Shown: positions 39,441-51,298, numbered from the stretch's first letter. The stretch is DNA of 64,000 nt from Actinomycetes bacterium (GCA_021848365.1 JAJZUS010000003.1:1-64000); one strand, 5' to 3'. Notes: generated by a model not told the origin, from the letters alone. Translations and numbers: made by a program.

Positions 39441-40133
39441 ATGGACAGCCAGGACAGCACGCGCTCAGCGCTGGACTCGATCGACACCGTCGCGTTCAAG
39501 GTCGGCCTCAAGGGGTACAACGTCGAGGAGGTCGACGAGTTCCTCGAGCGACTCTCGACGGAGGCCCGGGCCCTCAAGGAGCAGTTGCACCAGCAGCGCC
39601 AGCAGTTGCGCCAGGCCGCCGAGAGAATCAGTCAGCTGGAGTCGGGACGGGTCGCCCCGCCGCCGGCCGCCCCGCCGGCCGCCCCGGTGGCCCCGGTGGC
39701 TCCGCCGCGCGCCCCGGTGAGTGGCGCGTCGGCCGAACAGGTCACCTCCATGATCGCGATGGCCCAGCAGTTCATCGAGCACGCCCAGCACGAGGCGGAG
39801 GAGAAGGCGCGGGAGCTCACGGTCGCCGCTCGCGAGCGCGCCTCGCAGATCGTCGCGGAGGCCCGGAGCCGAGCCGAGGACGAGGTGAATCGACTGAACG
39901 GTCTCAAGCAGCGCCTGAGCGAGGACGTCGAGAGCCTGACGCGTCAACTCGACGTTGAGCGGACGAGGTTGAGCGGCGCCCTCTCGGAGTTCCTGCGGTG
40001 GATCGACTCGAACCTGCGGGCGTCGGCGGCCCCGGAGGCTCCCCGCGACCCGCGTCCCGTGACGCCGCCACCGGCGCCGTCTCCCGCTCCGAACACGCTC
40101 GACTTCGAGCCTCCGGCCGCTGATCGCGCGTAG
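39441..40133 (+). CDS. DivIVA/Wag31-like protein
   Basis: FKVGLKGYNVEEVDEFLERLSTEA N-terminal DivIVA motif, coiled coil. Confidence 0.93.
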   Translation: MDSQDSTRSALDSIDTVAFKVGLKGYNVEEVDEFLERLSTEARALKEQLHQQRQQLRQAAERISQLESGRVAPPPAAPPAAPVAPVAPPRAPVSGASAEQVTSMIAMAQQFIEHAQHEAEEKARELTVAARERASQIVAEARSRAEDEVNRLNGLKQRLSEDVESLTRQLDVERTRLSGALSEFLRWIDSNLRASAAPEAPRDPRPVTPPPAPSPAPNTLDFEPPAADRA

Positions 40134-40189
40134 CGAGGTCGCTGACTGCTAGGGTCGGCGCGCACCATACGAGGTCGATTGGAGCGGTC

Positions 40190-41305
40190 ATGGTCGCTGG
40201 GGCGTCGCGCAGCACGAAGTCGTCGGTTAAGGCGGTCGCCGCCAAGGCGTCCGGAAAGGGCGGCTCACCAGCGGTGACGAAGGCCGGTTCGAAGAGTCCC
40301 GCGCGCACCGTCGGCGCCAAGACGAAGTCGCCGGCGAAGTCGCCGGCGAAGGCGGCCGCGAAGGCGGCCCCCGCGGCGAAGAAGGCCCCCGCGGCGAAGA
40401 AGGCGACTCCCGCCTCGCGCGAGGCGGCGGCCCGGGCCGCGGCGAAGGAGCGCGAGGCGAAGGCCAAGGCCACGGCGGCCGCGAAGGCCCTCCGCGAGCG
40501 CGAAGCCAAGGCCAAGGCCGCGGCGAAGGAGCGCGAGGCGAAGGCCAAGGCCGCGGCGAAGGAGCGCGAGGCGAAGGCCAAGGCCGCGGCGGCCGCGAAG
40601 GCCCTCCGCGAGCGCGAGGCGAAGGCCAAGGCTGCGGCGAAGGAGCGCGAGGCGAAGGCCAAGGCCGCGGCGGCCGCGAAGGCCCTCCGCGAGCGCGAGG
40701 CCAAGGCCAAGGCCGCGGCGAAGGAGCGCGAGATCGAGCGACGCGCGCGCGAACGGGCCGCCGCCGAGGCGAAGAAGCAGCGCGAGCTCGAGGCGAAGCG
40801 GCGCGCCGCGGAGGCGGAGCGTCAGCGCAAGTTGAAAGAGATCGAGCGTCGCAACCTCGAAGAGCAGCGTCGCCAGGAGCGCCGCGAGGCGGAGGAGCGC
40901 GCCCGCCAGGAGGAACTCGAGCGCAAGCGCAACTCCCGTCCCTACGCCGACGATCCCGAGTTCCTGTCGCTGCTACGCGATCGGCTGCTCGAGGAGCGGG
41001 CGAAGACCCTGCGCGAGATCCAGGTCCTCGAGGAGACGATCGACGAACTGCGTGAGGACCGCGAGCAGCCGGAGTACGACGAGGAGGACGGTAGCAGCGC
41101 GGGTCTCGACTTCGACCGTGACCAGTACCAGACGCTCGTCGACCAGACTCTGCGGCCGAAGATCTTCGACATCGACGTCGCCCTCGAGCGGGTGGCCGAC
41201 GGGAGTTACGGTCGCTGCGACTCGTGCTACGAGCCGATTCAGCGGGCGCGCCTGGAGTTCCAGGTCCCGGTCTTCCTGTGCCAGACGTGCCGCGAAGCCG
41301 GCTAG
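40190..41305 (+). CDS. TraR/DksA-type zinc-finger protein with histone H1-like K/A-rich tail and long E/R/K-A helix
   Basis: C-terminal RVADGSYGRCDSCYEPIQRARLEFQVPVFLCQTCREAG; N-terminal SPAKSPAKAAAKAAPAAKKAPAAKK; central AKEREAKAKAA repeats. Confidence 0.9.
   Translation: MVAGASRSTKSSVKAVAAKASGKGGSPAVTKAGSKSPARTVGAKTKSPAKSPAKAAAKAAPAAKKAPAAKKATPASREAAARAAAKEREAKAKATAAAKALREREAKAKAAAKEREAKAKAAAKEREAKAKAAAAAKALREREAKAKAAAKEREAKAKAAAAAKALREREAKAKAAAKEREIERRARERAAAEAKKQRELEAKRRAAEAERQRKLKEIERRNLEEQRRQERREAEERARQEELERKRNSRPYADDPEFLSLLRDRLLEERAKTLREIQVLEETIDELREDREQPEYDEEDGSSAGLDFDRDQYQTLVDQTLRPKIFDIDVALERVADGSYGRCDSCYEPIQRARLEFQVPVFLCQTCREAG
40442..40717 (+). repeat. In-frame tandem repeat: three 81-bp (27-aa) units plus one extra 33-bp (11-aa) unit
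   Basis: AKEREAKAKAAAAAKALREREAKAKAA units at 40442-40522 (one A->T), 40556-40636, 40637-40717; AKEREAKAKAA at 40523-40555. Confidence 0.92.
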
Positions 41306-41754
41306 TCGGGCCCGCGGCTCTACCCGTGGCGACCATTGCGGTCGCCGTCGTCGCGCTCGACGCGTTGATCAAGGCGTGGGCGAGAACTCTCACCGCACCG
41401 CGGCACGTCGTGGGGCCACTGTGGTGGCGTCTGCAGTACAACGAGGGGGTCTCCTTCTCCTGGGCCTCCGGCGGGTCGACGTGGGTCACCGCGCTCACGA
41501 CCGTGGTGGCTCTCGCCGTCCTCGTGGTGGCTCTGCGGTCGCGCGGGGGAGCACCGGCCGCGGGCTTCGGCCTCCTGATCGGAGGCGGCCTCGCCAACTC
41601 CGTCGATCGGCTCACGGGAACCCCGCATCGTGTGACCGACTTCATCTCGGTGGGATCGTTCCCCGTCTTCAATCTGGCCGACGTGGCCGTGACGGTGGGC
41701 TTCGCCATCCTGTTCGTCGTCGTGGTGCGTGGCGAGCGACTGACGGTGCGATGA
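41287..41754 (+). CDS. lspA: Lipoprotein signal peptidase
   Basis: LQYNEGVSFSW, GGGLANSVDRL, DFISVG...FPVFNLADVAV; GTG start overlapping the upstream stop. Confidence 0.92.
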   Translation: MPRSRLVGPAALPVATIAVAVVALDALIKAWARTLTAPRHVVGPLWWRLQYNEGVSFSWASGGSTWVTALTTVVALAVLVVALRSRGGAPAAGFGLLIGGGLANSVDRLTGTPHRVTDFISVGSFPVFNLADVAVTVGFAILFVVVVRGERLTVR

Positions 41755-42710
41755 GCGACCCGGTGTCCCCCGACGTCCTCGATTTCGTCATCCCGACGGC
41801 GCTCGATGGGGTTCGCGTCGATCGGGCGGTCGCCCTGCTCACGGGACGGTCTCGGTCGGAGGTGGCGAACCTGGTGACACGGGAGCGCGTCGAGGTGAAC
41901 GGCCGACCGGCCCGTCGTGCCGCCGACGCCCTCCACACGGGTGATCGCGTGACGGTCACGCCGTTCGCCGAGCTGACCGACGAGGTGCACCCGGATCCCG
42001 ACGTGGTGGTGACGGTGGTCGCGGAGGCTCCGGACTACGTCGTCGTCGACAAGGCCGCGGGCGTCGTGGTCCACCCGGGCGCCGGGCAGCGTGAGGGGAC
42101 GCTCATCGCGGGCCTCCTCGCTCGCTATCCCGAGATCGTGGAACTCGGCGAGGAGGCCGGATCGGATCCCGGCCGACCGGGGGTGGTCCACCGCCTCGAC
42201 AAGGGAACGTCGGGTCTACTGGTCGTGGCGCGCACGGCGAGGGGGCGCGACAGCCTGGTGGGTCAGCTCAGTGCCCGCACGGTTCGGCGCGTCTACGTGG
42301 GGCTCGTCGAGGGCCACCTGGCCCACGAGCGCGGCGTCGTCGACGCCCCGATCGGTCGCTCGGCGAACGAGCCGACTCGGATGGCCGTGCGGGTCGACGG
42401 GCGCGAGGCGCGTACGCACTACGAGGCGATCGCGCGCCTCGACGAGCCCGCGACGACACTGGTACGGCTGCGGCTCGAGACCGGCCGTACGCACCAGATC
42501 CGGGTTCACATGGCCTCCATCGGCCATCCGGTCGTCAACGACACCCGTTACGGGCACCGACGTGACCGACGGCTCGCGGATGGTCGCTTCTTCCTCCACG
42601 CCGCGCACCTGGGCTTCGTCGACCCCGGTACGGGTGAGGACGTCTCGTGGACCTCCGACCTGCCGTCCGACCTCGCGGCCGTCCTCGGCGAGGCGGCTCA
42701 GGCGCTCTGA
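41751..42710 (+). CDS. RluD-type 23S rRNA pseudouridine synthase
   Basis: S4 domain, GRPGVVHRLDKGTSGLLVVART, ETGRTHQIRVHMASIGHPVVND. Confidence 0.96.
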   Translation: MSDPVSPDVLDFVIPTALDGVRVDRAVALLTGRSRSEVANLVTRERVEVNGRPARRAADALHTGDRVTVTPFAELTDEVHPDPDVVVTVVAEAPDYVVVDKAAGVVVHPGAGQREGTLIAGLLARYPEIVELGEEAGSDPGRPGVVHRLDKGTSGLLVVARTARGRDSLVGQLSARTVRRVYVGLVEGHLAHERGVVDAPIGRSANEPTRMAVRVDGREARTHYEAIARLDEPATTLVRLRLETGRTHQIRVHMASIGHPVVNDTRYGHRRDRRLADGRFFLHAAHLGFVDPGTGEDVSWTSDLPSDLAAVLGEAAQAL

Positions 42711-43546
42711 CGGGCTGCGATCACGCGGGAGTCACCGCGCAGGACGGCCAGCGCCTCCTCCTCCGCCCGCCGAACACGGCGGACTCCGATGTCCATCGCG
42801 GTCGCGGTGGCCTGCAGCGAGAGGGGAGCGGCGCCGTTCAGTCCGAAGCGGTGCGTGATCACCTCGCGCTGCAACTCCGTGAGCTGGTCGAGCGACTGGC
42901 GCAACTGCTCGTCCACCATCGACTGCTCGATGTCACCGACCCAGTCCGTCTGACTCGGGGCGACGAGATCGCCCAGCGTTGTGGCGGAATCGGACGTCGC
43001 CGGCTGGTCGAGACTCGCGGTGACCCCGGCCAGGCTGCGCAGGTCGTCACGTTCGGCCTTCGACAGGCCGGTCGCCTCGGTGAGCTCGTCGTCGGTCGGG
43101 GTACGACCGAAGATCGAGGTCAGCTCCGCCGTCGTCGCCTCGAGGCGCTGGAGTTGCTCTCCGACCTCAAGGGGGATTCGAATGGTGCGTCCGTGCTGCT
43201 GGACCGCGCGCTGGAGCGCCTGACGGATCCACCAGGTGGCGTAGGTGGAGAACTTGAACCCGCGCTCCCAGTCGAACTTCTCGACCGCTCTCAGGAGGCC
43301 AAAGGTCCCCTCCTGGACGAGGTCGATCATCTCGACGCCCCGGTCCTGGTAGCGACGGGCCCAGTGCAGCACGAGTCGGAGGTTCGCGGCGACCATCTGC
43401 TTCTTCGCCTCTTCGTCACCGGCCGAGACGCGCTTGGCCAACTCGACCTGCTCGTCGTAGTTGGGCATCGGGTAACGGTCCAGGTCGCGCATGAGGAGTC
43501 CGAGCATGTCGTTGGTGTTCACGGCGCTACGTCGATTCGTCGTCAT
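42698..43546 (-). CDS. RNA polymerase sigma-70 factor (SigA/SigB-like)
   Basis: NLRLVLHWARRYQDRGVEMIDLVQEGTFGLLRAVEKFDWERGFKFSTYATWWIRQALQRA; regions 3 and 4 present. Confidence 0.96.
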   Translation of the reverse strand: MTTNRRSAVNTNDMLGLLMRDLDRYPMPNYDEQVELAKRVSAGDEEAKKQMVAANLRLVLHWARRYQDRGVEMIDLVQEGTFGLLRAVEKFDWERGFKFSTYATWWIRQALQRAVQQHGRTIRIPLEVGEQLQRLEATTAELTSIFGRTPTDDELTEATGLSKAERDDLRSLAGVTASLDQPATSDSATTLGDLVAPSQTDWVGDIEQSMVDEQLRQSLDQLTELQREVITHRFGLNGAAPLSLQATATAMDIGVRRVRRAEEEALAVLRGDSRVIAARQSA

Positions 43547-43826
43547 CGTTTCTCACTCCTCGCGACCCGGAGTTTCTCCTACGGGCCTATTCGTAATTTA
43601 CTACTGCTTCTAACCCCCCGGCCGAGCACGGTATTCCCGGAATTCGAAAATCGAGGTGGGAGGAGAGAAGAAGGGGCTAAGAATCCTCCCGGCCCCGTGC
43701 GGGCCGGCGTGGGGGCCCCGGGAGGGTGCGGCGACGGCGGGCGCGTCGAGGGAGTGGCGGCGGTCGGAGATCCTCGCGGGGGTGCGCCGCGGACGACGGG
43801 TCGGTCCCATCTGGCACACTCGAAGG

Positions 43827-44312
43827 GTGGATCAGGAACAGAGCGAGAACGTAACGGTCGGCCCCGACGCCGTGTTGCCCCCCGGTCAGGAGGGTGACGA
43901 GGCGAACGACGAGGGGACCGACTTCATCAGTCAGCCCGCCAAGGTCATGCGCATCGGAGCGATGGTGAAGTCGCTGCTCGACGAGGCCCGTAGCGCCCCC
44001 CTCGACGAGGCCGGTCGGACCCGGTTGCGCGAGATCTACGAGACCTCCGTCGCCGAGTTGCAGAGTGCCCTGTCGAAGGATCTCGGGGGGGAGCTCCAGA
44101 GCATGGTGCCGCCGTTCAGCGCCGAAGTCCCGTCGGACTCGGAGCTGCGGATCGCTCAGGCGCAGCTCGTCGGCTGGCTCGAGGGCCTCTTCCACGGCAT
44201 CCAGGCGTCGCTCTTCGCCCAGCAGGCGGCGGCGGCCGCCCAACTCGAGAAGATGCGCGAGCGCTCCCTCAACCCTGGAACCCCGGAGCCCCGCGCGGGC
44301 ACGTACCTCTAG
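43827..44312 (+). CDS. Bacterial proteasome activator-like protein (Bpa/PafE, DUF2587 family)
   Basis: QPAKVMRIGAMVKSLLDEARSAPLDEAGRTRLREIYETSVAELQSALS...; C-terminal GTYL resembles the GQYL proteasome-engaging tail of mycobacterial Bpa. Confidence 0.85.
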   Translation: MDQEQSENVTVGPDAVLPPGQEGDEANDEGTDFISQPAKVMRIGAMVKSLLDEARSAPLDEAGRTRLREIYETSVAELQSALSKDLGGELQSMVPPFSAEVPSDSELRIAQAQLVGWLEGLFHGIQASLFAQQAAAAAQLEKMRERSLNPGTPEPRAGTYL

Positions 44313-44337
44313 GTCCGGACGGGCGGGGAGGAACGGG

Positions 44338-47300
44338 GTGGCCGACGGGTTCGTGCATCTGCACAACCACACCGAGTACTCGATGCTCGACGGCGCGGCG
44401 CGCGTCGACGACCTGATCGCGGCGGCTCAGGCCGACGGTCAGACGGCCATCGGGATCACGGATCACGGAAATCTCTACGGCCTGATCGACTTCTACGAGG
44501 CTTGTCGGCGCCGGGGCGTGACGCCGGTTCTCGGGCTCGAGGCCTACATGGCCGCCGAGTCGCGGTTCGACCGTCCCACTCGGCGGGGCCGGCTCGACGA
44601 CACCGGGGGCGACACCGAGGGGGGCGACAAGCTCTACCACCACCTGACCCTGCTCGCCGTCACGAACGAGGGCTATCGCAATCTGCGCTCCGTCTCCTCG
44701 CTGGCGTACCTCGAGGGCTACTACTACAAGCCGCGTCTCGACTGGGAGCTGTTGGAGCGCCACTCGGGTGGTCTCATCGCGACCTCCGGCTGCCTCGGCG
44801 GCGTGGTGCTCCAGGCGCTGTTGCGCGACGACTACGACAAGGCGCGCGACCTGGCCGGTCGCCTCCAGACGATCTTCGGGCGCGAGAACTTCTACATCGA
44901 GCTCCAGGACCACGGCCTCGCCGAGCAGCGCCGGACCAATCCCCAGCTGATCCGCATCGCTCGCGAGATCGGTGCGCCCCTCGTCGCGACGAACGACCTG
45001 CACTACGTGCGACCGGGGGATGCGGAGATGCACGACGCACTGCTCTGCATCGGGACGGGTTCACTGGTCGCGGATCCGAATCGCTTCCGGTTCCAGAGCG
45101 ATCAGCACTACCTCAAGTCGGCCGTCGAGATGCGCGAGCTCTTCCGGGACTACCCGGACGCGTGTGACAACACCCTGGCGATCGCCGAACGGGCCGAGGT
45201 CACGATTCAGTTCGACAACGACGCCCTCCCGGAGTACCCGATCCCGGCTGGGTACGAGGCGAGCACCCACAAGGAGTCGGCCAACCGCTACTTGCGGGAC
45301 CTCGCCTACCGGGGCGCGGGGGAGCGCTACGGGGTGATCACCGACGAGGTCGCCCAGCGGCTGGACTACGAGTTGTCGGTAATCGCTGACATGGGATTCT
45401 CCGACTACTTCCTCGTGGTCTGGGACCTGATCCGTCACGCCCGCGACAGTGGGATTCGAGTCGGTCCGGGCCGTGGGTCGGCGGCGGGATGCTGCGTTGC
45501 CTACTGCCTGCGAATCGTCGATCTCGACCCGATCCGCAACGGGCTCATCTTCGAACGCTTCCTCAACCCGGGACGCAAGCAGATGCCCGATATCGACATG
45601 GACTTCGACGAGCGCTTCCGCGGCGACATGATCCGCTACGCGGCCGAGCGCTACGGAGCCGATCACGTGGCCCAGATCATCACCTTCTCGACGATCAAGG
45701 CGCGCGCTGCCGTGCGCGACGCGGCGCGCGTTCTCGGGTACCCCCCTCAGCTCGGTGACCGGGTCGCGAAGGCCATGCCCCCCCTCGTGATGGGCCAGGA
45801 CGTTCCCCTCGAAGCCTGCCTGACGCCGACCCCGGGCTACGAGGGCCGATTCGCCGAGGCGGCGGATCTGCGGACGCTGTACGAGACGGACCAGGAGGTC
45901 CGCCACGTCATCGACGTGGCCAAGGGGTTCGTCGACAAGCGACGCCAAGACGGAATTCACGCCGCGGCCGTGGTCATCACGAAGGACCCCGTTCTCGAGT
46001 ACGTACCGGTCCAGCGCAAGACGAGCCCGAACGGGTCGATCGAGGACTCGCCCATCGTTACGCAGTACGAGGCCACCGCGATCGAGAAGCTGGGCCTGCT
46101 CAAGATGGACTTCCTCGGGTTGCGCAACCTGGCCATCATCGAGCGTGCCCTCGAGAACGTCCGCCGTCGCCACGACATCGACGTCGACATCGACCACGTC
46201 GCGCTCGACGATCCCAAGGTGTTCGAGATGCTGCGCCACGGGAACTCCATCGGTATCTTCCAGCTCGAGGGCGACAAGATGCGGACCCTGATGCGTCGAC
46301 TCGCTCCGACGTCCTTTGACGACATCGCGGCGTTGGTGGCGCTCTATCGCCCCGGACCCTTGAGCGAGAACGTCCACAACGACTACGCGGACCGCAAGAA
46401 CCACCGTCAGGAGATCCGCTTCGACCACCCGGACCTCGCCGAAATCCTGGGCGAGACCTACGGGCTCATGATCTATCAGGAGGACATCATGCGCGTCGCG
46501 ACGCGCGTGGCGGGTTTCTCGATGACCGAAGCGGACGACCTGCGCAAGGCGTGCTCGAAGAAGATTCGCGACATGATCGTCGCCCAGCGCGTCAAGTTCG
46601 TCGAGGGCTCCGAGCGCATGGGATACGGTCGTGAGCTCGGTGAGGCGATCTTCAACAAGATCGAACCGTTCGCCGACTACGCCTTCAACAAGAGCCACGC
46701 GTACGGCTACGCCCTGATCGCCTACCAGAACGCGTGGCTCAAGGCGAACTATCCCGTGGAGTACATGGCGGCCCTGCTCACGTCGTTCCGTGACGACAAG
46801 GACAAGGCGGCCGTCTATCTCAACGAGGCCCGCCAAATGGGCATCCGCGTCGGCGTCCCCGACGTCAATCAGTCCCTGGCCGACTACACGCCGTCGCTCA
46901 CCGACGCCCAGACGATCGTCTTCGGCATGGCCGCCGTGCGCAACGTCGGCGAGGCCCTGGTGGAGAAGATCGTCGAGGAGCGAGAGGCCCACGGACCGTT
47001 CGAGTCGGTCTACGACTTCGTGCGCCGGGTCGATCCCGTGGTGCTCAACAAGAGAGCCATGGAGTCTCTCATCAAGGCGGGGGCCTTTGACGTCTTCGGG
47101 GGGTCGCGCATGGGTCTGTTGCTCAAGATCGACGAGATCATCGACGTCACGCTCTCGCGCCGCAAGGACCTGTCCCTCGGCATCACCACGCTCTTCGCCG
47201 CGCTCGACGAGGCGGGGGATGACTGGGAGGGCACGGAGATCCCCCTCTCGCCGGTCGAATTCGACGACGCCGTCAAGCTCGACTTCGAGCGCGAGATGTT

Positions 47301-47892
47301 GGGGACCTACGTCTCGGACCACCCGCTGTACCGCGTGGCGGACGCGCTGGCGTCCCAGACCGACGGCACGATCGACTCGGTGAGGGACCGCGCGGAGGAA
47401 CTCGCCGCTACCGGCACCGTCGTCACGATCGGGGGGCTGCTGGCCGAGGTCCAGATTCGCACCACTCGGGCCGGCCAGCAGTACGCCCGGCTCGTCCTGG
47501 AGGACCTGACCGGCTCGGTGGAGGTGATCGTCTCGGCGCGCAAGTTCCAGGACTTCTCCGGCTTCCTCACGAAGGACAACGTCGTCCTGCTGCGCGTCCG
47601 CCTGGACAGCCGAGACGAGGAGTTCCGCCTCACCCTGCTCGACGTCAAGGAGTTGCGGGTGACCCGAGCCGATGCCGAGCTACGTCTCGCCCTGCGGGCC
47701 GAGGACCTGACCCCGCCGGCGATCGCCACGCTGAAGGAAATCCTGGTCCGGTACCCGGGAACGACGCCGGTCGTGGTCGAGGCCGGAACCACGGGCCGGG
47801 CCTTCCGGCTGGGTCCGGACTACAACGTCGACGTGGCGGGAGTCATCGGGGACCTGCGCGCCGAATTCGGTCGCAGCGTGATAAAAGCCTGA
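44338..47892 (+). CDS. dnaE: DNA polymerase III alpha subunit
   Basis: FVHLHNHTEYSMLDGA PHP domain, GPGRGSAAGCCVAY, PDIDMDFDERFRGDMIRYA. Confidence 0.97.
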   Translation: MADGFVHLHNHTEYSMLDGAARVDDLIAAAQADGQTAIGITDHGNLYGLIDFYEACRRRGVTPVLGLEAYMAAESRFDRPTRRGRLDDTGGDTEGGDKLYHHLTLLAVTNEGYRNLRSVSSLAYLEGYYYKPRLDWELLERHSGGLIATSGCLGGVVLQALLRDDYDKARDLAGRLQTIFGRENFYIELQDHGLAEQRRTNPQLIRIAREIGAPLVATNDLHYVRPGDAEMHDALLCIGTGSLVADPNRFRFQSDQHYLKSAVEMRELFRDYPDACDNTLAIAERAEVTIQFDNDALPEYPIPAGYEASTHKESANRYLRDLAYRGAGERYGVITDEVAQRLDYELSVIADMGFSDYFLVVWDLIRHARDSGIRVGPGRGSAAGCCVAYCLRIVDLDPIRNGLIFERFLNPGRKQMPDIDMDFDERFRGDMIRYAAERYGADHVAQIITFSTIKARAAVRDAARVLGYPPQLGDRVAKAMPPLVMGQDVPLEACLTPTPGYEGRFAEAADLRTLYETDQEVRHVIDVAKGFVDKRRQDGIHAAAVVITKDPVLEYVPVQRKTSPNGSIEDSPIVTQYEATAIEKLGLLKMDFLGLRNLAIIERALENVRRRHDIDVDIDHVALDDPKVFEMLRHGNSIGIFQLEGDKMRTLMRRLAPTSFDDIAALVALYRPGPLSENVHNDYADRKNHRQEIRFDHPDLAEILGETYGLMIYQEDIMRVATRVAGFSMTEADDLRKACSKKIRDMIVAQRVKFVEGSERMGYGRELGEAIFNKIEPFADYAFNKSHAYGYALIAYQNAWLKANYPVEYMAALLTSFRDDKDKAAVYLNEARQMGIRVGVPDVNQSLADYTPSLTDAQTIVFGMAAVRNVGEALVEKIVEEREAHGPFESVYDFVRRVDPVVLNKRAMESLIKAGAFDVFGGSRMGLLLKIDEIIDVTLSRRKDLSLGITTLFAALDEAGDDWEGTEIPLSPVEFDDAVKLDFEREMLGTYVSDHPLYRVADALASQTDGTIDSVRDRAEELAATGTVVTIGGLLAEVQIRTTRAGQQYARLVLEDLTGSVEVIVSARKFQDFSGFLTKDNVVLLRVRLDSRDEEFRLTLLDVKELRVTRADAELRLALRAEDLTPPAIATLKEILVRYPGTTPVVVEAGTTGRAFRLGPDYNVDVAGVIGDLRAEFGRSVIKA

Positions 47893-47894
47893 GC

Positions 47895-47908
47895 GGGGGA
47901 GCGCCCCC
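47895..47908 (+). terminator. Weak hairpin after dnaE
   Basis: GGGGG-AGCG-CCCCC immediately after the dnaE stop; no real T-tract. Confidence 0.35.
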
Positions 47909-47919
47909 TTCCCGTCCCG

Positions 47920-47925
47920 TAGAAT
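47920..47925 (+). promoter_or_regulatory. -10 box TAGAAT, 8 nt before the ATG of the 47934 ORF
   Basis: TAGAAT-gtccgggt-ATG. Confidence 0.45.
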
Positions 47926-47933
47926 GTCCGGGT

Positions 47934-48605
47934 ATGGCGATGACAGTCACCACCAAGGACACGACGGCGCTGAGCGACGCCGAGTTGGCGGAGATGGCCG
48001 ACCTCTGCGTGGACCGAGAGCCCAACTTCGACATCGGCTTCCTCTCCAAGCAGCGTGAGGAGTGGGTGCTCGTGACGCAGGCTCGCGAGGGAGCGAAGTT
48101 GCGGGGCTACTCGTTCTGCACCCTCGAGCGAATCGGCGGCACACCATCGCTGCTCGTGGGGCTGATGCTCGTCGACCGTAACTCGAAGGCCGACCAGGCT
48201 CTGCGGGCGATCCTCCACGACCAGTTCCGCCGTGCTCTGCTGGCCTTCCCGGACGAGGACGTGCTCCTGGGCGCCCGACTCACGTCGCCTGACGGCTTTC
48301 GCGCCTTCGCGGGCCTCGACAGCGTCGTCCCCCGGAAGGGGTACAAGCCGACCGGCGAAGATCGCGCGTGGGCGCGCCGCCTCGCCAAGCGCTTCGGCTC
48401 GGAGAAGGCGATCGATGACCACACGTTCGTGATGTCGGTCACCTCGGGTCAGGTCGGATGCCTGGACTACTCGGCCGCCAAGGGTGCCATTCCGGACGGG
48501 GTCGAGGAGTTCTTCGACGGCTTGGACGCGGCCAGCGGACAACGGCTGGTGGTGTTCGGCTGGGCGATGGCTGAAGCCCTGGCCTCCGGGAAGCTGCCGC
48601 GCTGA
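47934..48605 (+). CDS. Conserved-looking hypothetical protein
   Basis: 223 aa, near-consensus -10 upstream, flanked by real genes; no family recognised. Confidence 0.75.
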   Translation: MAMTVTTKDTTALSDAELAEMADLCVDREPNFDIGFLSKQREEWVLVTQAREGAKLRGYSFCTLERIGGTPSLLVGLMLVDRNSKADQALRAILHDQFRRALLAFPDEDVLLGARLTSPDGFRAFAGLDSVVPRKGYKPTGEDRAWARRLAKRFGSEKAIDDHTFVMSVTSGQVGCLDYSAAKGAIPDGVEEFFDGLDAASGQRLVVFGWAMAEALASGKLPR

Positions 48606-49324
48606 TCAGCCGCGGGGCAGGAGCCCGGTGCAGCTCTTGTAGCAGTGCCCGTCGATCGGGCGCGACAGCGTCGTGAGGACGTAGGCGGGACGGAACCCGA
48701 GTGTCGTCGCGAGTTCCTTGCCGGCGAGCGACCCCCGACGCGTGGCTTCGATGGCGCGAATGGCGTGCGCGTCCTCGCACACCAGCCACACGTCATCGCC
48801 GTACCAGCCAAAGCGGACCCAGGTGGATCCGTCATCGATGCGGCGCAGCAGCTGGGGGCCCCGGTCCGCGGCGATGAGCGCCACGCTCGGTCGCTCCCCG
48901 CGAAACTCCCAGTACGGGGCGCTCGGGCCGCGGAATCCGAAGAGGGGGCCGTCGGCCGGGGTGGCGAGGTCCTCCAGCCACCTCCGAACGAGTCGTCCCC
49001 GGTAAGCCCCGAGTCGGCGGGGTAGATCGGCCAGCGTGACCGCCTCGGGCTGGGCGAGGTCGCTGCGCTCGATGTCGTCGGCCAACTGGCCCTCCACGAC
49101 GTCGAAGGCCGCGAGGTCGGTCTCCACACCCTCCGGCCACGGGATCCGCCAGCGGACGATGGTCTTCGAGGCGAGGTCCATCACCGTGGTCGTCTCGTGG
49201 GTAGAACCGAGCACCAGTCCGAACATGGTCGTCCCCGGCGTGAGGTCGACGGTCGGATAGTGCGGCATGCGCTCGACCAGGTGCTTGATGGCCTTGACGG
49301 CCGGATCGCGGGAGAAGAGCGCCA

Positions 49325-49325
<1 letters not shown>
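48606..49325 (-). CDS. Hypothetical protein
   Basis: MALFSRDPAVKAIKHLVERM...; start overlaps the stop of the upstream DUF255 gene (TCAT), implying coupling. Confidence 0.72.

Positions 49326-51298
<1,973 letters not shown>

Noticed and set aside
40442-40717. CRISPR-like array
   Set aside because: Repeats are contiguous, in-frame and coding, without unique spacers; no cas genes in the window.
40227-42191. 654-aa minus-strand ORF and a 268-aa A/F/S-rich ORF opposite the KA-repeat gene
   Set aside because: Complement of the repeat region and neighbours; repetitive artefact of the sense-strand repeat.
45061-47322. 753-aa ORF antisense to dnaE
   Set aside because: Shadow ORF from GC-rich codon bias; dnaE on the other strand has full family motifs and the antisense product has none.
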